DNA of 64,000 nt, taken from assembly GCF_003609975.1 (NCBI RefSeq), contig NZ_AP018400.1, positions 880,501 through 944,500 of the forward strand, in the 5' to 3' direction. Of this stretch, positions 1 to 8,834 are shown in pieces. Below the pieces are notes generated by a model. It saw only the letters and a list, made by a program, of their open reading frames with translations, was not told the DNA's origin and searched no databases. Both the position numbers and the translations under genes were made by a program. Source of the stretch: Streptococcus ruminantium. GTDB taxonomy: Bacteria; Bacillota; Bacilli; Lactobacillales; Streptococcaceae. How positions within the stretch are numbered: the stretch's first letter is position 1; every line of letters starts with the position of its first letter.

Positions 1-186
1 AAGGTTGGGAGAATTGTGGTAAATGCACCTACAGTTTGTGTCGCTACAGGTATTGTTTCTAACTTCCCGACATCATTGATATTGGGTGGTATCACAACTG
101 GTAAAGGATATAGCTCGGAAAATATCACACCGAAACATTTGACTTATACCCGTCAGGTTGGTTTTGAAGTTAATAATAAGTCATGA
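1..186 (+). CDS. Aldehyde dehydrogenase of the BMC type, C-terminal end (partial)
   Basis: The first 61 codons are the open C-terminal end of a gene entering from the left and ending at TGA 184-186. The segment RIVVNAPT ... GGITTGKGYSSENITPKHL resembles the C-terminus of EutE/PduP-type CoA-acylating aldehyde dehydrogenases. It aligns by eye with the tail of the full aldehyde dehydrogenase at 8835-10490 (RILINTGG ... GTDGGSSVSDNLTPEHL), so it would be a second paralogue in the same operon. It lies 32 bases before the CutC start and is probably co-transcribed. The catalytic Cys and the CoA/NAD site lie outside the window, so activity cannot be judged. Confidence 0.7.
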   Translation, partial: KVGRIVVNAPTVCVATGIVSNFPTSLILGGITTGKGYSSENITPKHLTYTRQVGFEVNNKS

Positions 187-218
187 ATTGATTGTTCGAA
201 AGAGAGGAAATATTCAAT

Positions 219-2765
219 ATGGATATGAAGGAATTTACAGCTAAGCTGGAAGAAGCTACGAAGAAACTAAGTGCGGAAGAACGTGCATCACTGGTAAAAA
301 TTTTCCAAAGTGTTTCTGATGATATTACAAAGCCAGAAGTTAGTTTTGCAAATGTAGAACCGCTTGTGTCAGAAGGTACAGATGTACCAGAGGGAATTAC
401 ACCTCGATTGCAGGCCTTAAAAAACCAATATTTGAAAGCTCAACCAACGATCTCTTTAATTCGTGCGGTAAACCTGACACGAATTTCTAAAGAGAATGAA
501 GGTATGCCAAAAGCAATCCTACGCGGAACTGCTTTCAAGGAATTTTGTAAAATTGCTCCAGTAGTCATTCAGGATAATGAATTATTGGTAGGTGCACCGA
601 ATGGTGGCGCACGTTTTGGTGCCTTTTCTCCAGATATTTCATGGCGTTGGCTTCGCGATGAAATTGATACGATTTCAACTCGTCCGCAGGACCCATACGC
701 CTTGTCTGAAGAAGATAAAAAGGTTCTAAGAGAAGAAATTTTCCCATATTGGGAAGGACGTTCTGTAGATGAAGCCTGTGAGTCACAATACCGTGAAGCG
801 GGTGCTTGGGAACTTTCTGGTGAATCATTTGTCTCTGATTGTTCTTATCATGCTTGTTCTGGTGGTGGTGACTCAAATCCAGGATACGATGTGGTAGGGA
901 TGAAAAAAGGTATGCTAGATATTAAGGCTGAAGCAGAAGCCCACCTAGCAAAACTGGACTATGCTAATCCAGATGATTTGGAGAAAATCTATTTCTACAA
1001 ATCGCAAATTCTAACAGCAGAAGGTGTTATGATTTATGCGAAGCGTATGTCTGAGTACGCAGCAGAATTAGCCGCAAAAGAATCCAATCCAAAACGCAGA
1101 GCAGAATTGGAGATGATTTCTCGCGTCAATGCCAATGTTCCTGCGCATAAACCAGAGACTTTCTGGGAAGCGATGCAATACGTTGTAACAATTCAGCACC
1201 TACTACTCTGTGAAGAAAACCAGACAGGTCTTTCAATTGGTCGTGTTGACCAGTATATGTATCCGCTTTATAAAAAGGATATTGAATCTGGCCGGATGAA
1301 TGATTATCAAGCTTTTGAATTAGCCGGCTGTATGTTTATTAAGATGTCAGAAATGATGTGGTTAACATCAGAGGGATCTTCTAAATTCTTTGCAGGTTAT
1401 CAACCATTTGTAAACATGTGTGTCGGTGGGGTAACACGTGAAGGGCGTGATGCAACAAATGATTTGACCTATCTTTTGATGGATGCGATTCGCCATGTGA
1501 AGGTTTATCAACCAACCTTGGCAACTCGTATCAATAACAAATCGCCACGTAAGTACTTGAAGAAAATTGTTGATGTTGTCCGTGCAGGAATTGGTTTCCC
1601 TGCGTGTCACTTTGACGACGCTCACATCAAAATGATGTTGGCAAAAGGTGTTTCAATGGAGGATGCACGTGATTACTGCTTAATGGGATGCGTAGAACCA
1701 CAAAAATCGGGTCGTCTCTATCAATGGACATCAACAGCCTACACTCAATGGCCAATCTTAATCGAAACAACGTTGAACCATGGTATTCCATTATGGTACG
1801 GAAAACCAGTTACTCCAGATATGGGACCTCTTGAGCAATACAAAACATTTGAACAATTTGAAGCCGCTGTTAAAGAGACAATCAAGTATGTTACCAAATG
1901 GACTTCTGTTATGACCGTCATCTCTCAGCGTGTCCAACGTGAGTTAGCACCGGCACCATTGATGTCCATGATGTATGAAGGTACGATGGAAAATGGTCGT
2001 GGAGTTAAATCAGGTGGAGCGATGTACAATTTCGGTCCAGGTGTTGTTTGGTCAGGGCTTGCTAACTACGCAGATTCCATGGCAGCAATTAAAAAACTTG
2101 TCTTTGAAGATAAAAAGTATACACTTGCCGAATTGAACAAGGCTTTGATTGCCGATTTTGAAGGGTATGATCAAATTCGCGCAGATTGTTTAGCAGCTCC
2201 TAAATATGGTAATGACGATGACTATGTGGATTATTTTGCTTCAGATATTGTCGAGTTCACAGAAGAGGAACATCGTAAGTATAAGACTTTGTATTCTATT
2301 TTGAGTCATGGTACCTTGTCCATTTCAAATAATACACCTCTCGGTCAAATTACAGGAGCCTCTGCTTCTGGTCGCCGTGCTTGGACACCGCTTTCAGATG
2401 GTATCTCACCAGATCATGGTATGGATACCAAGGGTCCGACAGCGATCATTAAGTCAGTTTCCAAGATGGCGAATGAAAATATGAATATCGGCATGGTTCA
2501 TAACTTCAAGATTATGGCAGGTCTTCTTGACACTCCACAAGGTGAGGAAAGTTTGATTACCTTACTTAGAACAGCAAGTATTCTTGGTAATGGTGAGATG
2601 CAGTTTAACTATCTTGACAATGCAATTTTGCTAGAAGCACAACAACATCCAGAGAAATATCGTGATTTGATTGTTCGTGTAGCTGGTTATAGTGCCTTCT
2701 TCGTTGAATTATGTAAAGATGTTCAGGATGAAATTATTGCGCGTACAGTTTTGACACGGATTTAA
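219..2765 (+). CDS. cutC: Choline trimethylamine-lyase (glycyl radical enzyme)
   Basis: Cleaves choline to trimethylamine and acetaldehyde by radical chemistry inside the microcompartment. The 848-residue protein carries the thiyl/catalytic motif GCVEPQ (Cys491, Glu493) and the glycyl-radical loop RVAGYS (Gly823). These are the CutC signature and sit two residues beyond the known Desulfovibrio CutC positions (Cys489, Glu491, Gly821). [11 protein letters not shown] segment near residue 220 fits the choline-binding Asp region. The start is the ATG at 219 behind AGAGGAAA; an in-frame TTG at 192 is open but has no good ribosome site. The length is that of GRM1-type CutC, without the long N-terminal extension of the enterobacterial type. 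CutD follows in the same operon. The enzyme is oxygen-sensitive by family, so the pathway is expected to work anaerobically. Confidence 0.95.
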   Translation: MDMKEFTAKLEEATKKLSAEERASLVKIFQSVSDDITKPEVSFANVEPLVSEGTDVPEGITPRLQALKNQYLKAQPTISLIRAVNLTRISKENEGMPKAILRGTAFKEFCKIAPVVIQDNELLVGAPNGGARFGAFSPDISWRWLRDEIDTISTRPQDPYALSEEDKKVLREEIFPYWEGRSVDEACESQYREAGAWELSGESFVSDCSYHACSGGGDSNPGYDVVGMKKGMLDIKAEAEAHLAKLDYANPDDLEKIYFYKSQILTAEGVMIYAKRMSEYAAELAAKESNPKRRAELEMISRVNANVPAHKPETFWEAMQYVVTIQHLLLCEENQTGLSIGRVDQYMYPLYKKDIESGRMNDYQAFELAGCMFIKMSEMMWLTSEGSSKFFAGYQPFVNMCVGGVTREGRDATNDLTYLLMDAIRHVKVYQPTLATRINNKSPRKYLKKIVDVVRAGIGFPACHFDDAHIKMMLAKGVSMEDARDYCLMGCVEPQKSGRLYQWTSTAYTQWPILIETTLNHGIPLWYGKPVTPDMGPLEQYKTFEQFEAAVKETIKYVTKWTSVMTVISQRVQRELAPAPLMSMMYEGTMENGRGVKSGGAMYNFGPGVVWSGLANYADSMAAIKKLVFEDKKYTLAELNKALIADFEGYDQIRADCLAAPKYGNDDDYVDYFASDIVEFTEEEHRKYKTLYSILSHGTLSISNNTPLGQITGASASGRRAWTPLSDGISPDHGMDTKGPTAIIKSVSKMANENMNIGMVHNFKIMAGLLDTPQGEESLITLLRTASILGNGEMQFNYLDNAILLEAQQHPEKYRDLIVRVAGYSAFFVELCKDVQDEIIARTVLTRI

Positions 2766-2780
2766 AACATAATGTGGATA

Positions 2781-2811
2781 CAGTGGTCTTCTTTAGCCAG
2801 AAGGCCTACTG
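2781..2811 (+). promoter_or_regulatory. Intercistronic hairpin between cutC and cutD
   Basis: GGTCTTCT, a 6-base loop, then AGAAGGCC form an 8-bp stem, extended by CAGT/ACTG across a one-base bulge. No U-run follows, so it is not a simple terminator. It lies in the 73-base gap between cutC and cutD, and may protect the cutC transcript end or lower cutD expression. Function is inferred. Confidence 0.5.
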
Positions 2812-2838
2812 TAACTATTCGGATAGGAGAAAATTGTA

Positions 2839-3825
2839 GTGGCAACAGTAAAAAAACATGAAACACGAATCAATGTATTCAATGTTCAAAAATATAATTT
2901 ATATGATGGTCCAGGCATTCGTACTATTGTTTTCTTCAAAGGTTGTCCAATGCGTTGTAAGTGGTGTGCTAATCCAGAAGGACTAGAATTTGGGACAAAC
3001 ATCATGCATAAGGAAACCCTATGCAAACCCTATAACTCTTGTGCTAAAACTTGTCCGCTGGGAAGTGTTTGCTTTAAATTTGCTAATGAGGAAGTGCCTG
3101 TTCCATATGAGTATTCCGACAAAGAGCATCCAATTGATATTCGGCGTTATCAGAAAAAGCGTCCAACAAGAGCAGATATTGAGGGGTGTCCCGAAGGTGC
3201 ATTAACAATTGCAGGAGAGGCTAAAACCATCTCAGAACTGATGGATATTATTCATGAAGATGATGCCTTTTATGAAATGTCTGGTGGTGGTGTTACTCTG
3301 TCTGGTGGAGAATGTTTGGCCCAGGGTGAAGGGGCACTTGCTTTGTTGAAAGCTTGTAAGCAAGATGGTTTGAATACCGCAGTAGAAACAGCAGGTCATG
3401 TCCCAAATAAGGTGGTGATGAAGGTCGCTGAGTATACAGATCTGTTCTTATTTGACTTGAAGCATATGGATTCAAAAAAACACAATGAATGGACAGGTGT
3501 TGGAAACGAGCGGATTTTGAACAATCTAAAATCTGTATTAGATGCCGGTTATAATGTGAAGATTCGCATGCCCATGTTGAAAGGAATCAATGATAGCGAA
3601 GAGGAGATTCGTGCTATTATTGACTTTTTACTTCCGTATAAAGACAGAGTAAATTTTCAGGGAATTGATCTTCTACCCTACCATAAATTAGGTGTCAATA
3701 AGTATAAACAATTGGGAATGGAATATCAAATTGAAGGTGATCCATCGTTAAGTCAATATGACTTAGATAGGATAGAAAGCTATATCTTATCGTATGATTT
3801 TCCAGTAAATGTTGTTAAACACTAA
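2839..3825 (+). CDS. cutD: Choline TMA-lyase activating enzyme (radical SAM)
   Basis: Installs the glycyl radical on CutC using S-adenosylmethionine and a [4Fe-4S] cluster. The radical-SAM motif is Cys36-x3-Cys40-x2-Cys43 (CPMRCKWC), preceded by YDGPGIRT, typical of glycyl-radical activases of the PflA family. Further cysteines at about residues 60-120 (CKPYNSCAKTC, GCPEGAL) match the extra ferredoxin-like domain of this subfamily. The length, 328 residues, is usual. The start is GTG at 2839 behind ATAGGAGAAAA. It follows cutC as in all known choline GRM loci. It needs a low-potential electron donor, which makes the pyruvate oxidoreductase downstream interesting. Confidence 0.93.
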   Translation: MATVKKHETRINVFNVQKYNLYDGPGIRTIVFFKGCPMRCKWCANPEGLEFGTNIMHKETLCKPYNSCAKTCPLGSVCFKFANEEVPVPYEYSDKEHPIDIRRYQKKRPTRADIEGCPEGALTIAGEAKTISELMDIIHEDDAFYEMSGGGVTLSGGECLAQGEGALALLKACKQDGLNTAVETAGHVPNKVVMKVAEYTDLFLFDLKHMDSKKHNEWTGVGNERILNNLKSVLDAGYNVKIRMPMLKGINDSEEEIRAIIDFLLPYKDRVNFQGIDLLPYHKLGVNKYKQLGMEYQIEGDPSLSQYDLDRIESYILSYDFPVNVVKH

Positions 3826-3846
3826 GGATTGGGAGGAGGAATTTTT

Positions 3847-4194
3847 GTGGAAGTAATTGGAGAAATCAATCGAATTATTCAAGAATCTGTTCCGGGTAAA
3901 CAAATTACATTGGCTCATGTTATTGCTGCTCCCATCCAATCGGTTTATGACAGTCTGGGAGTAGAAGATAAAGGAGCTATTGGAATTTTGGCTATAACTC
4001 CATACGAAACAGCTGTTATTGCTGCAGATCTAGCCGGAAAAGCAGCAGATATAGATATTTGTTTTATTGATCGTTTCACAGGTTCTCTCATGTTTAGTGG
4101 AGATGTACAGAGTGTAGAAACAGCCCTACAAAGAATTCTTGACTATTTTAAGTATAACTTAGGATTCTCCATTGTTTCATTAACAAAATCATGA
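3847..4194 (+). CDS. BMC shell protein, EutS/PduU/CutR type
   Basis: A small shell protein (115 residues) of the circularly permuted single-BMC-domain class. Features seen are an N-terminal strand segment, then PIQSVYDSLGV, GAIGILAITPYETAVIAADLAGKAA and a C-terminal segment with GDVQSVETAL. Family members form hexamers with a beta-barrel cap on the shell. The start is taken as GTG 3847, eight bases after GGGAGGAGG; an upstream in-frame TTG at 3829 would place that ribosome site inside the coding region. Its stop overlaps the next gene (ATGA), indicating translational coupling. Confidence 0.85.
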   Translation: MEVIGEINRIIQESVPGKQITLAHVIAAPIQSVYDSLGVEDKGAIGILAITPYETAVIAADLAGKAADIDICFIDRFTGSLMFSGDVQSVETALQRILDYFKYNLGFSIVSLTKS

Positions 4195-4637
4195 GAAAAC
4201 GAATACTGATTATTGGACCAGAGGGTTCTGGGAAAAAGGAACTCATTAGAGTACTAGAAAATGAGGAGGAGATTTGCCTCATAAAATCTATCGTGTATGG
4301 TTGTGAAACAATTTATGTTCCTAGCACTTATCTCAGGAGTCCTAGCATGAAAAAGCATATTATTGCAACGCAACAAAATGCTTATTGTCTCCTGATGCTC
4401 TTACATTCTAGCCGTGTCTATAGAGTCTATTCACCTAATTTTGCACAAGTGTTTAGACTTCCTAGTTTAGGGATTATTGTTCATCATTCAGGACAGTCTA
4501 TTAAAAATACAGCTGATTGCATAGTTGAATTACAAGAAGCTGGTGTTGATGAGATTATTGAATGGGAGATGGGAGACTCTGATACCTATCACGAATTATG
4601 TAAAAAAATAGAACAATTAAAAGAAGGTAATCAATGA
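4191..4637 (+). CDS. EutP/PduV-like microcompartment GTPase-fold protein
   Basis: 148 residues with an N-terminal P-loop (GPEGSGKKEL, residues 9-18), the size and layout of EutP/PduV proteins found in ethanolamine, propanediol and choline microcompartment operons. EutP has been reported as an acetate kinase in ethanolamine systems, while PduV has been linked to compartment positioning; which applies here is not visible. The P-loop has Glu where many Ras-like proteins have Gly or Ala. Overlaps its upstream and downstream neighbours by four bases each, so it is tightly coupled in the operon. Confidence 0.8.
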   Translation: MRKRILIIGPEGSGKKELIRVLENEEEICLIKSIVYGCETIYVPSTYLRSPSMKKHIIATQQNAYCLLMLLHSSRVYRVYSPNFAQVFRLPSLGIIVHHSGQSIKNTADCIVELQEAGVDEIIEWEMGDSDTYHELCKKIEQLKEGNQ

Positions 4638-5767
4638 AAATACATGAATTTCAAGTGGGTCCACGCTTTATTTTTGGTAAAGGGGCTACAGCAAAAATTT
4701 CAGAATTACCAATTACGAAAGCCTATGTTATTTGCGATCCTTTCATGGAACAAAGTCACCTTGTGAACGAAGTTTTAGAGGTTCTAACTACTTCGGGAGC
4801 AGAGACCAAGGTTTTTTCAAATGTAGTCCCTGATCCGACAGTACAAGTCGTTTCTGAAAGTATGGCTGAAATTAGAAAGTATAAACCAGATGCTGTTATT
4901 GCCTTAGGAGGAGGATCAGCGATGGACACAGCCAAGGCAGTTGTCCGAGTATATTCTGAATCTGAAAAAGTAGACAGTCCTTACTTGATTGCGATTCCCA
5001 CTACAAGTGGGTCAGGAAGTGAAAATACTGCTTTTGCAGTCATCTCAGATCCAACGCATAACGAAAAAATTGCACTAGTTGATGATTCAATGGTTCCGGA
5101 TCTCGCTATTTTGGACACTACTTTTACAATGACTGTACCTCCATCGGTGACAGCGGATGCAGGAATGGATGTACTGACGCATTGTCTGGAAGCTTATGTA
5201 TCCAATCAGGCTAATGATTTTTCTGATGCCTGTGCTGAAAAAGGCATCCGGTTGACTTGGCAATACATCTTTGAAACCTATAAAAATGGTGACAATCAAT
5301 TAGCTCGTGAGAAGATGCATAATGCTTCATCTATAGCAGGTATCGCATTTAATAATGCAGGGTTGGGAATTTGTCACAGTTTATCTCATGCTATCGGTGC
5401 TTTCTTCCATGTACCGCATGGTCGGATCAATGCCTACCTATTGCCCTACATCATTTCCTTTAATGCTTCCTTGGATAGTTCAGGAGAGACAGAGGCAGCT
5501 AGACGATACGCTGAGGTTGCAGAGATGTTGAATATTGGCAAAGTCACAGTTAAACAATCAGTAGTAGCTCTGACAAGTGCAATTAAACAATTATCGATAA
5601 AAATGAGTATCCCAACGAAACTTGAAGAATTGGGAATTGATCGAAAAGAGTTTGAAAAAATGATTCCAGAGATGGCACAAAGGGTCATGGCAGATGCTTG
5701 TACACCAACAAATCCAAGAACCGTTACGCAGGAGCAGATTGAGGCTATCTATCGCTCAATGCACTAA
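4634..5767 (+). CDS. Iron-containing alcohol dehydrogenase of the microcompartment
   Basis: A 377-residue member of the iron-dependent alcohol dehydrogenase family (EutG/PduQ/CutO type). It would reduce part of the acetaldehyde to ethanol and regenerate NAD+ inside the shell. Motifs seen: the nucleotide-binding GGGSAMDTAK at about residue 95, AIPTTSGSGSE at about 120, and metal-binding His/Asp residues in the D-x-LTHCLEAYVS and ICHSLSHAIGAFFHVPHG segments. Starts in a four-base overlap with the EutP-like gene. A 50-base gap separates it from the next gene. Confidence 0.9.
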   Translation: MKIHEFQVGPRFIFGKGATAKISELPITKAYVICDPFMEQSHLVNEVLEVLTTSGAETKVFSNVVPDPTVQVVSESMAEIRKYKPDAVIALGGGSAMDTAKAVVRVYSESEKVDSPYLIAIPTTSGSGSENTAFAVISDPTHNEKIALVDDSMVPDLAILDTTFTMTVPPSVTADAGMDVLTHCLEAYVSNQANDFSDACAEKGIRLTWQYIFETYKNGDNQLAREKMHNASSIAGIAFNNAGLGICHSLSHAIGAFFHVPHGRINAYLLPYIISFNASLDSSGETEAARRYAEVAEMLNIGKVTVKQSVVALTSAIKQLSIKMSIPTKLEELGIDRKEFEKMIPEMAQRVMADACTPTNPRTVTQEQIEAIYRSMH

Positions 5768-5817
5768 TGGCTAACATAAGTATATAAAAAGATATTATTG
5801 AGTGGAAGGAGGATGTT

Positions 5818-6426
5818 ATGAAGTATCTAACTGAAGATGATTTACGTCTGATTTATCGTGACAATCCTTTTGAAACCTTCACTATTCAAAAACAAACTAG
5901 ACTAACTCCAGGAGCAAAAACTTTTCTTATGGACCGTAAGGTTCGACTCATTGATGAGGCCGAAAAAAAGCCGTTAACCAATGCAGTAAAATCAAGTTCA
6001 ATCACCAATAGTTGCTCATCATGTATCACACAGTCAAATGAATGGTTGATACTTCGGAGTGAACTTTTACGAGTGGCCTATGAGTTGATTGAGTTGGATT
6101 TTTCTATCTCTGAAGAGCTATGCATGTTAGAACAATGTATGGCAACACCATCGATTTCAGACCGTCAAATGATTGAAGAACAAGCAATTAGTCAATCATC
6201 TGTGGTCGAAAGTCTAGGAAGAATGCGATTGTTGTTGAGAACTAAAAAAGGGAGAGTAGCCTCTCGTCTATTCCCTCTATATTTTAAGTTTCAGACCTTA
6301 TCTGAAAGAGTTGATGAACCAATACCTGAAGTGTTGCAAGAAGTTATCAATCGGTTGGCAAGCATGATTATATCTTGTGTCAAAAGATATGAGGAGGTAG
6401 GCGATGATATCAAACAAATTACCTAA
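5818..6426 (+). CDS. EutT-like protein of the choline microcompartment
   Basis: 202 residues. The N-terminus (LTEDDLRL ... RLTPGAKTFLMDRKVRLID) resembles the start of EutT corrinoid adenosyltransferases, and the C-terminal helices (SLGRMRLLLRTKKGRVASRL ... EVLQEVINRL) recall the EutT helical core. A Cys-x2-Cys pair (SCSSC, about residue 66) stands where EutT has a His/Cys metal site, but the His is not seen and the protein is shorter than EutT (about 265). CutC does not use cobalamin, so adenosyltransferase activity is doubtful and a structural or other role is possible. Ribosome site GGAAGGAGG; overlaps the next gene by 23 bases. Confidence 0.6.
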   Translation: MKYLTEDDLRLIYRDNPFETFTIQKQTRLTPGAKTFLMDRKVRLIDEAEKKPLTNAVKSSSITNSCSSCITQSNEWLILRSELLRVAYELIELDFSISEELCMLEQCMATPSISDRQMIEEQAISQSSVVESLGRMRLLLRTKKGRVASRLFPLYFKFQTLSERVDEPIPEVLQEVINRLASMIISCVKRYEEVGDDIKQIT

Positions 6427-7246
6427 AACATGCGATCAGTATGTGGAGGAATTTGAAAAGGCTGAAAAGCAACCTATTATTACAAAAAGTCATATTTATT
6501 ATACGGGGGTTGATTTAGGAACTGCCTACATCGTCTTAGTTGTCCTAGATGAGAATCGAAATATTGTAGCTGGTGCACACCGCAGCGCCAATGTTATCAA
6601 GGATGGAATGATTGTTGATTATATTGGAGCGATTCGCATTGTCCGAGAACTAAAAGAAAGTTTAGAAAGACAATTACAGACGGAATTACTCTATGCTGCT
6701 GCGGCTCTTCCGCCAGGGACAGATCTATTAGATGGTGGAGTAATCAAAAATGTTGTTCAAGGAGCAGGCTTTGAGTTGACAGCTTTATTAGATGAACCTA
6801 CAGCAGCTAATACCATTGTAGGCCTTAAAGATGGGGCAATTGTGGATATTGGTGGTGGGACAACAGGCATTTCTATCTTAAAAGATGGAGAAGTAGTGAA
6901 GACAGTTGATGAGGCAACAGGGGGAACGCACTTTACTTTGGTAATCTCTGGTGCTTACCACCTAACCTTTGAAGAGGCTGACGCCTATAAGCGAGATAAC
7001 AACAATCATAAAGAACTGAATAGCGTTTTGAAGCCTGTCGTTGAAAAAATTGCCAGCATTATAAATAATAGTATTGCTGGATATGATGTGGATATCATCT
7101 ACTTGGTTGGTGGCACCAGTTGTCTAACTGGAATTGAGGCCATTATCGAAAAAGAAACGGGGATTCGAACTGTTAAACCGAAAAATCCGATGTTTGTTAC
7201 CCCGATAGGAATAGCAATGAATTGCAGTCAAGAAATTATGTATTAG
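6404..7246 (+). CDS. eutJ: EutJ-like chaperone (actin/Hsp70 ATPase fold)
   Basis: 280 residues with the phosphate-binding motifs of the actin/Hsp70/FtsA fold: GVDLGTAYIVLVVLD near residue 36, an adenosine-region GLKDGAIVDIGGGTTGIS at about 145, and YLVGGTSCLTGIE at about 230. EutJ proteins are presumed chaperones for microcompartment enzymes or reactivation factors. The start ATG at 6404 follows GAGGAGGTAGGCG and lies within the end of the EutT-like gene, so the two are coupled. Confidence 0.85.
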   Translation: MISNKLPKTCDQYVEEFEKAEKQPIITKSHIYYTGVDLGTAYIVLVVLDENRNIVAGAHRSANVIKDGMIVDYIGAIRIVRELKESLERQLQTELLYAAAALPPGTDLLDGGVIKNVVQGAGFELTALLDEPTAANTIVGLKDGAIVDIGGGTTGISILKDGEVVKTVDEATGGTHFTLVISGAYHLTFEEADAYKRDNNNHKELNSVLKPVVEKIASIINNSIAGYDVDIIYLVGGTSCLTGIEAIIEKETGIRTVKPKNPMFVTPIGIAMNCSQEIMY

Positions 7247-7255
7247 GAGGCGAAG

Positions 7256-7555
7256 ATGTTAGTTGCAGAATTAGTTGATACAATTTGGGCCACTAGAAAA
7301 TCGGATGCCTTGAATGGTGCTAAATTTCTACTGGCAAAGGTAGTCGGTGGTAGTAGATCTGGAGAGATTATGGTCGTTGCTGATATGATCGGTGCAGGAA
7401 TTGGTGATCGAGTCATTGTGGCAACAGGTTCTGCTGCCCGTCGTATGATGGAAAATGATTTGATGCCAGTTGATGCAGCGGTTATAGGAATTATTGACGA
7501 AAACTACGATCAAATCAAACAACAAAACGGAGAAATAAATAGATTGTTGGAATAG
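7256..7555 (+). CDS. eutN: EutN/CcmL-type pentameric shell vertex protein
   Basis: 99 residues, starting MLVAELVDTIWATRK and continuing with GEIMVVADMIGAGIGDRVIVATGSAARR, the EutN/CcmL fold. These proteins form pentamers that close the vertices of the icosahedral shell. One such gene is seen in the visible operon. Start behind TTAGGAGGCGAAG; nine bases after eutJ. Confidence 0.93.
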   Translation: MLVAELVDTIWATRKSDALNGAKFLLAKVVGGSRSGEIMVVADMIGAGIGDRVIVATGSAARRMMENDLMPVDAAVIGIIDENYDQIKQQNGEINRLLE

Positions 7556-7567
7556 AAAGGAGAAGAG

Positions 7568-8200
7568 ATGGCAAAATTGATAGTTGCAAAAGATGTTCTT
7601 GCATGTAAGGAAGCAGGGCAGATGGTGTGTCATATTGAAAAAGGGACAATTATTACTCCTGCTGCACAAGATGAAGCCAAAAAATATGGTATTTCATTTG
7701 AGTGTTGCGAAGATACTTGTACAACATCATTTGAAATGAGTAATCAACGTATCAGCACTGATGAAATCCTGCATATTTTAAAGAATATTTTAATGAATAC
7801 AGATGACAAAATAGAGAGGGAAGCCAAGCCATACCGTTTTGTTTCGCATACAAATGGTATGAAAGTTGTACGTGGTTCAACGGTTCGGATGGATGACTTT
7901 GATACAGGAACACCGGGTGCCAAGGTCGGTTTTCAGGAACTTGTTGGCCAGCATGAATCAAAAATGAGTGCAGGTTTTCTAACGATTGATCAATCCAAAT
8001 TTGCATGGAAACTACCATACGAAGAAATTGATTATGTTATCTCGGGAACGGTAACAGTTGAAATCGATGGACAAACTTTTGTAGCGCGTGAAGGAGATGT
8101 TTTATTTGTCCCTTCAGGCTCAAATGTGGTTTGGGGTTCACCAGATAATGCAAAACTATTTTATACTACGTATCCATCGAACTGGGCAGACTTAATGTAG
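7568..8200 (+). CDS. eutQ: EutQ-like cupin protein
   Basis: 210 residues. The N-terminal part (KLIVAKDVLACKEAGQ ... ITPAAQDEAKKYGI) matches the N-terminal region of EutQ, and the C-terminal 110 residues form a cupin (KMSAGFLTI ... EEIDYVISGTVTVEIDGQ ... GDVLFVPSGSNVVWGSP). EutQ of Salmonella has been reported to have acetate kinase activity, so with PduL this protein could conserve energy as ATP. That role is carried over from the family and is not shown by the sequence. Ribosome site AAAGGAGAAG; 12 bases after eutN. Confidence 0.85.
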   Translation: MAKLIVAKDVLACKEAGQMVCHIEKGTIITPAAQDEAKKYGISFECCEDTCTTSFEMSNQRISTDEILHILKNILMNTDDKIEREAKPYRFVSHTNGMKVVRGSTVRMDDFDTGTPGAKVGFQELVGQHESKMSAGFLTIDQSKFAWKLPYEEIDYVISGTVTVEIDGQTFVAREGDVLFVPSGSNVVWGSPDNAKLFYTTYPSNWADLM

Positions 8201-8216
8201 TTGGGGAGGCCAAAGA

Positions 8217-8819
8217 ATGAGAGCTTTAGGGTTGATAGAAACGTATGGGTTTATCGGAGCCATTGAAGCTGCGGATGTCATGCTAAAAGTTGCAAATGTT
8301 TCTTTGCTGAAATTAGAAAAAGTGCATGGCGGCTTGGTCACTGTCAGTATCGAAGGAGATGTTGGAGCAGTAAAAGTAGCTGTGGAAGTTGGTGCTAGCG
8401 CTGTTCAGAGATTTGGTACGGAGTTTCTTCATAGTTCGCATGTCATTCCTAGACCGGACCAACAACTCTCTTCCATTTTAGATGAGAATACTGAGATAAG
8501 CCTCTTACAAGATGAACCAACAAAAGAAGTAGCAGTTGCCCACTTACCAAACGCTTCAAAAGCGACAGATAAAATCGTTGAGGCAGAAGAACACGTCACA
8601 GATAGTATCGAAGAACCGATAGTAAATGTAACAACCGTTAAGGAATACAGGCGACAACTAGAAAGAACAAAGGCTGCAGACTTACGGGCGATGATTTCAG
8701 ATAATGAGAATATTTCCATTGCAGAAGAAAAATTATCCAGTTTGGTAAGGAAAACGATGATTGCCATGTTGGTCGATGATTATTCTAAGAAAATCAAACA
8801 GTCAGTAGAAAAAACGTAG
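8217..8819 (+). CDS. BMC shell protein with long C-terminal extension
   Basis: Residues 1-85 are a canonical BMC-H domain (ALGLIETYGFIGAIEAADVML ... GDVGAVKVAVEVGASA ... HVIPRP). They are followed by an acidic, low-complexity linker (about 95-145) and a charged helical tail of about 55 residues (VKEYRRQLERTKAADLRAM ... KLSSLVRKTMIAMLVDDY). Long-tailed BMC proteins such as EutK and PduK exist in other compartments. The tail here is not recognised but looks amphipathic and could face the lumen or bind cargo. Follows eutQ by 16 bases with GGGGAGG as ribosome site. Confidence 0.85.
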   Translation: MRALGLIETYGFIGAIEAADVMLKVANVSLLKLEKVHGGLVTVSIEGDVGAVKVAVEVGASAVQRFGTEFLHSSHVIPRPDQQLSSILDENTEISLLQDEPTKEVAVAHLPNASKATDKIVEAEEHVTDSIEEPIVNVTTVKEYRRQLERTKAADLRAMISDNENISIAEEKLSSLVRKTMIAMLVDDYSKKIKQSVEKT

Positions 8820-8834
8820 GAGGTTCAAAGCAGA

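Noticed and set aside
565..876. Minus-strand open frame of 103 codons inside cutC
   Set aside because: Opposite to a well-supported gene, His/Gln-rich composition of an antisense shadow, no ribosome site. The same holds for most other antisense frames in this window.
5818..6426. Firm assignment as ATP:cobalamin adenosyltransferase
   Set aside because: Length and metal-site residues differ from EutT, and the pathway does not need cobalamin.
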